A stretch of 64,000 nt of DNA from Turnera subulata (Eukaryota > Streptophyta > Magnoliopsida > Malpighiales > Passifloraceae): NCBI GenBank assembly GCA_028386065.3, contig JAKUCV010001738.1, positions 231,584 to 295,583 on the forward strand, given 5' to 3'. Made by a program: the position numbers and the translations under genes. The notes beneath the pieces are model-generated. The model was not told the origin of the DNA. It made no database searches and saw nothing but the letters and a program-made list of their open reading frames with translations. The first letter of the stretch is position 1. Every line of letters starts with the position of its first letter. This document shows, piece by piece, positions 55,501-64,000 of this stretch.

Positions 55501-58500
55501 ATGTTCGATGGGTGTGGTGCGGCAAACAAGTGCCTTCAAATCAAGGAGCTGGTGGCGAAAAAATTTATAAATCTTCTGCTGTTATGTGAAACTAAGTGTG
55601 ACGCTTTGTCTTATTTGGATTATGCCTCTATGTGGGGTAGAGGATCCTTCGGTATGATTGATGCCCTAGTAGTTGGTAACTTCGGAGGCTTAGCCGTCTT
55701 GTGGGATGATTCGTCCTTCAGGTGTGTAAGCAAGCAGATTGGGAGGAATTGGCTCATGATTGAGGGGAGAGATTAATGGTAGACAGCAACTTTTGTTATG
55801 TGGTGTCTATGGCCCTACATTAGCAGATGACAAAATTTCAGTCTGGGAGGAACTAAAGGTTGTGTTGAGTGTTTATTCTTGCCCAAGAATTATTATCGGT
55901 GACTTTAATGAAATATTAAAGCTGGATGAGAGGTTAAATGGTGTCATTACTCGTATGGGAGCAGCGGCATTGGATGACATGATCTTTTCCCTCGCTCTTT
56001 GTGAGGTTGAGTTGTAGAGGCGAAGATTTACTTGGGGGAATTATCGTCCGGCGAGCAGAATTGATCGTGCCTTCATGGACACAGAGTGTTTCGCGCTGTT
56101 TCCGTCCACTAGTTTAAAAGCCGAATGCAAAGAGGATTCTGATCATTGTCCTCTTTTTCTTGCTTAGGAGGAACGCAATAGGGGTGTAAAACCCTTTCAA
56201 TTTTTAAACTATTGGACTTCCTATCCTTCTTTTGATGTAATCCTTAAGGGTTTTTGATCTGATGCGTGTTCCAAGTTCCCTGGAAAGTTTAGACGGATAA
56301 AGCGATTGGGGTATTTTAAGCAGTCTCTTAGGCATTGGAATTTTCAGTGTTTTGGTAATATTGATCGTGTGGAGGAAGACCTTCAACAAAGGCTGGAGGA
56401 TTTTGATCTGATCACTGATTCTAGAAGTCTTACAGACTCTGAGAGAGGGGAGGTGTATAAACTGAAGGCGGATTTGGAAGTTAAAAGAAAATAGAAGGAA
56501 AGCGTTTGGAGGCAGAAGTCCCGTCTTACCTGGCTTAAATTAGGGGATAAAAACACTAAAATTTTTCATGTTGTGGCCTCTAATTGTGGGAGGAGGAATC
56601 GGATACAACAGATTCGTGTGGGTGATTCTGTGCTAATAGAGCCTTCGGATATTAAGAGGGCGGCTATAGACTACTTTTCCCATCTCTTCAAGCCTACCCC
56701 TGTGAACCGTTTTAAGTGGGGGAATATCCCATCCAGGAAAATTTCTTTGGAGCAAGCTGCTCATTTGGAAAGACCCTTTACGGTCGAGGAGGTGAAAGAG
56801 ACTATGTGGGCTTGTGATGGGGATAAAGCCCCGGGCCCTAATGGCTTCAACTTTACCTTCTATAAGATGGCTTGGGAATTTATAAGGGAGGAGGTGGATT
56901 TGATGAATGAATTTTACAGTTCTGGGGCATTGCTTAAAGGCATCAATAGGGCTTTCCTCACTCTAGTGCTGAAGAGGTGTGATTCTGATGGTTTTGAGGA
57001 TTATAGACCTATTATCCTTGTCCACGACATTTATAAGATTGTTGCTAAAATTTTGACAAAGAGATTGAAGGATGTTATGTCATTGATCATTAGCAGCAAT
57101 CAATTCGGGTTTATGGAGGGGAGATTGATTTTGGACTGTGTTCTTACTGCTGCAGAGGTGATTAATCAGGTTAAGAAGTTGGGTGTCAAAGGTTTCTTGT
57201 GGAAGATTGATTTCAAGAAGGCTTACGATTCGGTGTCATGAGATTCCTTGATGGAAATGCTAGAGTCCCTGGGATTTGATTCTAGGTGGCGAAGGTGGAT
57301 TTGGAGTTGTGTGGCTTTTCCAAAACTAAATGTCCTCATCAATGGGTCGCCGACTGAAGAGTTTTGTACTTTCAGGGGTCTTAAGCAGGATGATCCTCTT
57401 TCACCCTTTCTCTTCAATATTGTGGCAGAAGGTCTCACATTAATGATTAAGAGGGCTTTTGAGGAGTCCTTGGTGAAAGAATTGGTTGTAAATCAATCTG
57501 CTTTTTCAGTGATCCAGTTTGCTGATGATACTGCTTTTTTTCTCTCCTGATGATACAGATTCTCTTTTGAATCTAAAACGGTGTTTGAGATGCTATGAGG
57601 TTCTCTCTGGTTTGTGTATCAACTTCCATAAGAGTAGTGTGGTTGGTTTAAATGTCCCAGAACGGAGAGTTGTTGAGGTGGCTGGCCAGCTTCATAGTAG
57701 GATGGAAAATTTACCTATTAAGTACTTGGGTCTCCCTCTCGGCCAAAATATGAGGAAGGCGAGTTCTTGGGAACCAATGATAGAGAGGATTATGAGCAGG
57801 TTGGCTACTTAGAAAGGTAAATTCTTGTCCCTGGGGGTAGAGTTACCATGATTCGGACTGTGCTTAGTAATCTTCCCATATACTTTCTATCCCTATTTAA
57901 AATTTCGGTATCAGTGGCTAATAAGATTGTACAGTTACAACGGAATTTCTTGTGGAGTGGCAGTGGTGATAAGAGAAATATATGTCTTGTTGCGTGGGAG
58001 AAAATCGCTAAACCAAGAGATCGCGGGGGTCTGGGAATTGAGGCTCTATTTTGATTAAGAATCATTGTCTTCTCTTTAAATGGATGTGGAGGTATTGTAG
58101 CTTGGAATGTTCTCATGATTTTGTGCCAGGGTAGGTCAGCATTGTTAATAATTGCTATGTAAGGCAATCTGAATCCTTTTGGTCGGAATTTGATCTTAAT
58201 AGGTCCTCCGGGCTGTGGAGGCATATTGTTAAAACTGGGTTGGAACCCGACAGTGGAGGGGTGTGCTTAAATCAATATGCAACAATCGGTTTGGGGGATG
58301 GCAGTTGCTGCAGGTTATGGCATGATAATTAGTTGGGGAGGGGGGCTCTTAAGAGCTTGTATCCTAGATTGTTCTCCTTTTCTCTTGGCTAAAATATGAG
58401 TGTTTGAGAGGCTTTTGGGTTGACTGATTCTGGCCGGGCTTGGGAGCATCAGTGGCAGAGGTCTTTTTACTCGTGGGAGGTCGTGGACTTTGATGAGATT

Positions 58501-59190
58501 AAAGCTATCCTGGTTATGGTTCAGCTTCGACATGATCTTAAAGATAAGTGGTTATGGTCTGGTGATCCTAAGGGTCTCTATTCAGTTAAAGCTGGTTATA
58601 AATGTTTCTTTCCTATTTCTCATGTTGGTTTTCTAAAACCTTCTGTGTGGTTGAGTCTAGTGCCTCCTAAAGTAGAGTGTTTTATGTAGATGTCTTTCCA
58701 TCATGGGGTTGCTACTAGGTCTTGCTTGCTGATGCATCATATTATTTCTGTTGAAGATGCTTTGTGTCCCTTTTGTAAAGAGTCTGTTGAAACTAGAGAC
58801 TATTTTTTTTTTTATTATTCTAATGAGTGTCCCAACTAGAGACTATTTATTGCTTCATTGTCGCTTTGTGTGGATTTTGTGGTCTAAGTTGGTTGCTTAG
58901 TGAGGTTTGAGTTGGTGCATGCCGAGTTGTTTAGAGGATTTCCTTGTGCAGTGGAGTTGTTTGGCCGACCCAGCTAAGTGCAGGTCATCTTGGGTTATTG
59001 TTTTCTTTGTTACGACTCAGAGTGTTTGGCTTGCTCGCAACCGGGTCATTTTTGACGGACAGGTTGTGGATTGGGGCATTTTGTTTGATCCGGTTGTTTT
59101 GAGGGTGTTTTCCTGGTTCAAGCTGCTGCATCCTAGCTTCCCTTTTAGCTTTGCGGATTTGTTGGTAGGGCCTGAGTGTCTTAAGTCGTG
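55501..59190 (+). pseudogene. LINE ORF2 (endonuclease, reverse transcriptase) remnant
   Basis: Endonuclease motifs include LLLCETKCDAL (55580), GVYGPTLADD (55803), IIGDFNEILKLDERLNG (55893-55940), RIDRAFMD (56058) and EDSDHCPLFL (56132). The RT domain has GDKAPGPNGFNFTFYKMAWE (56820-56880), GFMEGRLILD (57110), LWKIDFKKAYDSV (57197-57237), GLKQDDPLSPFLF (57378-57415) and the catalytic FADDT (57518-57532). Downstream are LPIKYLGLPLGQ (57710) and a Cys-rich region. Stops at 55774, 56015, 56166 and 57239 interrupt the frame, so it is inactive. Confidence 0.85.
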
Positions 59191-59334
59191 AAAAGGGTCT
59201 AAATGTAGAATTGCTTTTGTGTAAACAGGGTTGTTATCTGTTTCTGTAGCCTTAGTGCCGTGCAGGTGGTTGTCATTTTCTTGATGACGATCCCCTGCTT
59301 TTCTTTCAATAAAGTAGTATCTCATCGTTTCCAA

Positions 59335-59475
59335 ATGGCAGGCAGTGTTGGCTATAACAAGTGCCAGAGCACTTTGAAGGCTCAATTGGCATTAGCCAGT
59401 TACAAGACTTTCAAAATTTTCCAACCAGAGCAGTCGAACAAAGAGCCGAATTTGGATGTATTCGTCAGTTTGTAG
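59335..59475 (+). other. Unidentified short open frame after the LINE
   Basis: A frame beginning MAGSVGYNKCQSTLKAQLALAS and ending DVFVSL (stop at 59473) continues immediately after the LINE 3' end. It matches no family I recognise. It may be a small exon of a host gene disrupted by the LINE, or chance. Confidence 0.25.
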
Positions 59476-59609
59476 TATTCCCCTTTTTTCGAGAATTAAT
59501 TGCACTGTTTGTTATGTTATCTGTCAAGCAAACTATGAAATCATGTGTACTGCCATCTATGTACTTATGTACTTATGGTATTCTAGTATTTGCTGGTAGC
59601 AATAAATTA

Positions 59610-60930
59610 TCATTATCTATACTATATATAAAAGCACGAAGCAGCGAAACAGGCAAAATTATAAAAATACCCCTACTTCATTATCTATAATATTATTATT
59701 ATATTATAATTATAATTAATTAAGAAATTATTAAAATTTTCTTAATTAAAATTTACCTTTATTATTTTTAAACCCAGATAGTTTGATTCTTTTGGGTCTT
59801 CATAAATTTAATACTAATTATATCGAGGTAGGCGCTTCCATGTCATGTTTTTCTAGTTAGTTCTTCTTACAAATATATTGAATCGACCAGTTCTTCTCAA
59901 CAACGCAAGGCATGTGTTCTGTTCAAATTCCTATTTCTTTCAGAAATAGGTATATTCAAATAATGATCTTATTGAAAACTCATGGTATGCTTTTCTTTTT
60001 TTTTTTTATCGGCAAATTAATATTGAATTAGACTATTCCTTCTTAAAACGCAAGGCATGTGTTCAAATCCTTCTTTCTTTCAGGAACATATATATTCAAG
60101 TAATGATCTTATTGAAAACTCAGTTCAAATCCTTCTTATATATATATTCAAAACTCATGGTATGTTTTTCTTTGTTATGCTTTTCTCCTTTTTTTTTTAA
60201 ATGGGCAAATTAAAGGTGTGTTTTTCTTTTTTTTTTTTCGTGTTTCAAATCCTTCTTTCATCAACAATTGATGATTTTTTTCTACTTAAAAATATTGATC
60301 AAATCATCAGTATTTGTTTCATTTTTTTAGTTTTCTGACGCAAGGCATGTGTTCTGTTCAAATTCCTATTTCTTTCAGAAATAGGTATTCAAATAATGAT
60401 CGTATTGAAAACTCATAGTATGTTTTTCTTTCTTTTTTTTTTGAATAGACCACTTCCTTCTTAACAAGGCAAGGCATGTGTTCAAATCCTTCTTTCTTTG
60501 AGGAACATATATATTATTCAAGTAATGATCTTATCGAAAACTCAGTTCAAATCCATCTTATATTCGAAACTCATGGTATGTTTTTCTTTTTTATGTTTTT
60601 CTCTTTTTTTTAATGGGAAAATTAAAGGTGTGTTTTTCTTTTTTTTTTGTGTGTTTCAAATCCTTCTTTCATCAACAGTTGATAATTTTTTTCTACTTAA
60701 AAATATCGATCAAATCTTCAGTATCTATTTCATTTTTTTAGTTTTCAGATGCAAGGCATGTGTTCTGTTCAAATTCCTATAAAAAAACTCATGGTATGTT
60801 TTTTTTTTTTAATAGACCAGTTCCTTCTTAACAAGGCAAGGCATGTGTTTAAATGTAATGATCTTATTGAAAACTCAGTTCAAATTCTTCTTATATACCT
60901 AATATAAGGGCCAGAAGTAGTCAAAATATG
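59610..60930. mobile_element. Possible Helitron with tandem repeats
   Basis: ATCTATACTATATATAAAAG (59614-59633) resembles a Helitron 5' end (A|TC... with TATATAAAAG). The rest is AT-rich with tandem units (below). The 3' CTRR end is not identified. It could also be a simple tandem-repeat region. Confidence 0.3.
59905..60880. repeat. Tandem repeat of about 0.43-kb units
   Basis: Units begin GCAAGGCATGTGTTCTG at 59905, 60340 and 60751. Each contains TTCAAATCCTTCTTTC, TTATTGAAAACTCA(T) and TATGTTTTTC words. The first two units are full length (about 435 and 411 bases); the third is partial and partly deleted. Each unit also contains a shorter internal duplication. Confidence 0.8.
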
Positions 60931-60957
60931 AAACTCGAAGGGCTCGCTCTTTCTTTT

Positions 60958-61575
60958 TTTTTTTTTTTAGAAAAGAAGCATTCTTCATTCATATAAACAG
61001 ATCTAAAGATCTGAAATTACATAGCTAAAGATCTAATATTGCAAAAGCATAAGAAAAATCCAACAAAAGAATTCGTCTTAATCTACTACATAAAAATACA
61101 CAACGTGATTTATCTCCTTCAATAGAGGATTTACAAAGGCACACCACTCGCGGCTCTACTCTCGCGAGCATCAGATCCAGATCCAGTAGGGTCCGTGCAG
61201 CAACCACCATGCCAGCAGGTAAATTTGAGACATACTTGTGGGGGAAAATATCCCTTTGTTGGTAAATTTCTATAGCAGATATAGAATCGTTCTTCAAATC
61301 CAATCTTCCTCCATGAACTTTGGCTCCTATAGACTTATTTGAAACACTAAAAAAGGTGAGAAAACTCCAGAAGGAGAGAAAAACAACTCACAAAAAGTGA
61401 GACAAACCCACAAAAAGTGTGGGTAAACCAACAAAACTAAAAACAAAAACAAAAACAAACTAACTGAAAGAAATTTTGGTGGGGGCTCACCGCCGGAAGA
61501 AAGTCGGCGGCAGCCCCAAATTATAAATCTAGGATTTTTCTCTAAGAGAAGGAGAGAAAAGAAAAAATCCTAGTG
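60958..61575 (-). mobile_element. Second copy of the 626-bp retroposon
   Basis: Inverted relative to the copy at 16909-17534 and similar over its whole length. The A-tail is the T-run at 60955-60972 and the 5' end is near 61570. It includes the CCGGCGGTGAGCCCCCACC block and the same truncated ORF (61303-61025). The target duplication is not clear. It lies about 750 bases upstream of the LDL2 start codon. Confidence 0.75.
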
Positions 61576-62323
61576 ACAAAAAAAGATTGATAATTTTTTT
61601 GGTGGAAGATATAGGTAGATAGATACAGTCAGATGACTACTATACAATATACCAGGATCCCTTTCGACAATATATATATATATACCTTGGGCGCGGATTA
61701 TTTTGTTCCTAGTTTGGGTGCAAATCCACTACGGTCACCGTTCAAAGAAAAAACCAGTATGGTCCATCCACATATGTACCTATCACATTATACTGGGCTT
61801 CCACTTCCTTTCCCTCCATTCTAATCTACCGGTTCTACCAACTCTTCCCGAGTTAACTCGTTTTCATTGTAATTTTCCAAGTCAGACCTCAGAAACCCTA
61901 GCAGATTTTCCCCCAATCTGCTGTCTGAGACCAAGCTGCAATCCCACTCGCAAAGGACCCAGCAATTGGTGAGTTGCGCCCCCTTTTCACTCCTTGGCTA
62001 ATTTTCCTGTGCATCTGTTTTTGGTCCATTTTAGTTATCGTATATATAAATGCCCGCGCAAGAATCTACCAGCCATCGCATTCGTTCAGTTAAACTGGAT
62101 TTGAGAGTTTGTGGAAAATATTCCAAGCTTTGGATTGTTTGAATGTTATTTTCGATTGGAAATTTTTTAGGGTTTTTTTTTTCTTTTCTTTTAACTGAAG
62201 AAATTTTGAAATGAGAATTTACAAAGCATCATATGGTGAAATGTGCTTTGGTGTAGGTTTTTAGCACAATTACGATGAAGTTGAGTTGAAATTCTTGGTT
62301 TTAGTGCATAACAAGTGAAGGAA
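61576..62323 (+). promoter_or_regulatory. Promoter and 5' leader of the LDL2-like gene
   Basis: A TATATATATATATA run (61670-61683) precedes CT-rich leader sequence. The leader probably has an intron: donor AATTG^GTGAGT near 61969 and acceptor GGTTTTTAG near 62265. The start codon is at 62324. Confidence 0.5.
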
Positions 62324-64000
62324 ATGGAGAGCTCCGGGGGAGAAAGCTCTACTAGGAAGAGGCCCCTGAGGAAGAAAGCGGGTGTACGGAGTTACAATGA
62401 GGATCTGATGGACGAGTTTATGGAGAACCATTTGGGTGGCTCATTCAAGAAAAAGAATCGGACAAGGCAGGATTTGGAGAAGGAGACCGAAACCGAGGCT
62501 ATGATTGCACTGTCTCTTGGGTTCCCGATCGATGCGTTGCTTGACGAGGAGATTCAAGCTGGAGTGGTGAGACAATTGGGCGGCAAAGAGCAGAACGATT
62601 ACATTGTTGTTAGGAATCATATTCTCGCAAGGTGGAGGAGTAATGTGCGAACGTGGCTGTCCAAAGACCAGATTAGAGAAACTGTGAGCAATGAGTATGA
62701 GCATCTCATATCTTCTGCCTATGATTTCCTTCTGTATAATGGATATATAAATTTTGGAGTTCTGTCGCCGCTCATGTCTTCTGTGCCTGCAAATGAAGGC
62801 TCTGTGATAGTTGTTGGGGCCGGACTTGCCGGGTTGGCTGCTGCTAGACAGCTTATGTCTTTCGGCTTCAAGGTGGTTGTTTTAGAAGGTAGGAATCGAC
62901 CTGGGGGCAGAGTTTACTCACAAAAGATGGGTAAGAAGGGTCAGTTTGCTGCTGTGGATCTTGGTGGTAGTGTTATTACTGGTATGCATGCGAATCCTCT
63001 TGGAGTCTTGGCTAGACAACTTTCCATTCCACTCCATAAGGTCCGAGATAACTGCCCTTTATACAAGCCAGATGGGGCAGCTGTTGATGAGGAAGTTGAT
63101 TCAAAGATTGAATTCGTCTTCAATAAGTTGCTTGACAAAGTCATGGAGCTAAGAAAAGCAATGGGTGGATTCCTGAGCAATATTTCTCTGGGTTCAGTGT
63201 TGGAGAGACTCAGGCAGTTGTATGCTGTGGCCAGAACTACAGAGGAGAGGCAGATGCTTGATTGGCATCTCGCTAACTTGGAATATGCAAACGCAGGATG
63301 TCTTTCAAATCTTTCAGCTGCTTACTGGGACCAGGATGATCCATATGAAATGGGTGGGGATCACTGCTTTCTTGCCGGGGGGAATTCAAGATTGATTAAA
63401 GCATTATGTGAAGGGGTTACTATTTTCTATGGGAAGACCGTAGATACCATTAGTTATGGACATGAAGGGGTATCTGTCACTGCTGGTGGACAGGTGTTTG
63501 AAGCAGATATGCTCTTGTGTACCGTGCCTCTTGGAGTTCTGAAGAAAAGAACCATTAGATTTGACCCAGAGTTACCTGCAAGAAAGCTAGCGGCTATTGA
63601 GAGACTAGGTTTTGGACTGCTCAATAAGGTGGCCATGGTTTTCCCTCATGTCTTCTGGGGTGAGGATCTGGATACTTTTGGATGCCTCAATGAGCATAGT
63701 AATAGGCGAGGGGAGTTCTTTTTGTTTTATGCTTACCATAGCGTTTCTGGGGGTCCTGTTATTATTGCACTGGTTGCTGGAGAAGCTGCTCAGATGTTTG
63801 AATGCACAGATCCATCAACATTACTGCATCGAGTTCTGCATGTTCTCAGAGGTTGGGAGTAGTGACCATCGAATGCCTTTCTTTGTTATTTTGTCCAATT
63901 TGTGTTCCTTTTGTTTTTGTTAGTTGTTTTTAGCTTCTGGAGTTGGTGCCTTGTTGAGTTATGGCTCTTTTGACAGGTATTTACAATCCAAAAGGCGTCA
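62324..64000 (+). CDS. LDL2: LSD1-LIKE 2-type histone lysine demethylase, 5' part
   Basis: A flavin amine oxidase that removes methyl groups from histone H3K4 in chromatin. Plant LSD1-like proteins, with FLD, regulate flowering repressors and silencing. Exon 1 is 62324-63851, the intron 63852-63976 (donor AGAG^GTTGGG, acceptor TTTGACAG^GTATTT) and exon 2 starts at 63977 and leaves the window. Exon 1 gives about 509 residues; Arabidopsis LDL2 has about 746. A basic N-terminus is followed by a SWIRM domain (about 48-145: TETEAMIALSLGFPIDALLDEE through FLLYNGYINFG), then an amine oxidase domain with the FAD-binding GAGLAGLAAARQL (about 164-177), EGRNRPGGRV (about 189) and DQDDPYEMGGDHCFLAGGNSR. 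Identity to LDL2 is clearer than to LDL1. The ATG at 62324 is the first suitable start; an upstream GTG at 62315 in frame is ignored. Confidence 0.92.

Larger units (their letters stand above)
53900..59330 (+). mobile_element. Degenerate L1-type LINE
   Basis: Two ORF remnants in the standard LINE order: an ORF1 gag-like DUF4283-type protein (about 54057-55470), then ORF2 with AP endonuclease (about 55501-56190), reverse transcriptase (about 56570-57550) and a C-terminal zf-RVT/Cys-rich region to about 59190. The 3' end has CTTTCAATAAAG (59305-59316) and no clear A-tail. Frames are broken by stops throughout. The 5' end is set roughly by the start of ORF1 homology, so the limits are approximate. 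Confidence 0.85.

Noticed and set aside
62315..62323. GTG start for the LDL2-like gene
   Set aside because: The in-frame ATG at 62324 fits eukaryotic initiation; GTG is not expected.

Overview
This is a plant nuclear genome window, almost certainly from a eudicot. It has spliced nuclear genes with GT-AG introns, plant-only gene families (a CrRLK1L receptor kinase, a Bet v 1/MLP protein, a Root_cap protein, an LSD1-like demethylase with a SWIRM domain) and dense nested plant transposons. The species cannot be named from the sequence. There are no operons, ribosome binding sites or CRISPR arrays.

Genes. Four host genes look intact. They are a THESEUS1-type receptor kinase (11772-14303, +), a two-exon phytohormone-binding/MLP-like protein (49561-50146, +), a two-exon Root_cap family protein (50734-51885, -) and the 5' part of an LSD1-LIKE 2 histone demethylase that leaves the window at its right edge (62324 onward, +). 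An F-box/leucine-rich-repeat gene (19689-20896, -) carries apparent frameshifts and has a MULE-like transposon at its 5' end. No shared pathway links these genes. They are separate units set in repeats.

Repeats. 1-8960: an endogenous caulimovirid (pararetrovirus) relic cut by a 3.1-kb solo LTR (4400-7525, target duplication AAGTC) and preceded by part of a second LTR of the same family. 9110-9500: copia LTR relic. 15683-19316: gypsy and copia relics with a 626-bp retroposon inserted. 21963-23660: long-TIR MULE-like element. 24090-40385: a degenerate Ty1/copia element split by a 9.86-kb Tat-like Ty3/gypsy element (24873-34729, minus orientation, target duplication TTTAT). The Tat-like element keeps gag-protease, lacks recognisable RT, RNase H and integrase, and carries a spliced antisense plant-mobile-domain gene. 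40430-41838 and 46639-47884: two more long-TIR MULE-like elements with 9-bp target duplications. 41870-45720: a third copia element, itself interrupted by a gypsy fragment. 53900-59330: a decayed L1-type LINE. 59610-60930: a possible Helitron with tandem repeats. 60958-61575: a second copy of the 626-bp retroposon.

Most unusual signal. The Tat-like element contains ten consecutive small hairpins (26568-26892). They share an 11-base loop (AATCATCTCAT), while the stems differ and remain complementary. The split copia element has an analogous array with a shared NNGAA loop (35943-36395). Both look like conserved-loop, variable-stem hairpin arrays that simple tandem duplication does not explain.
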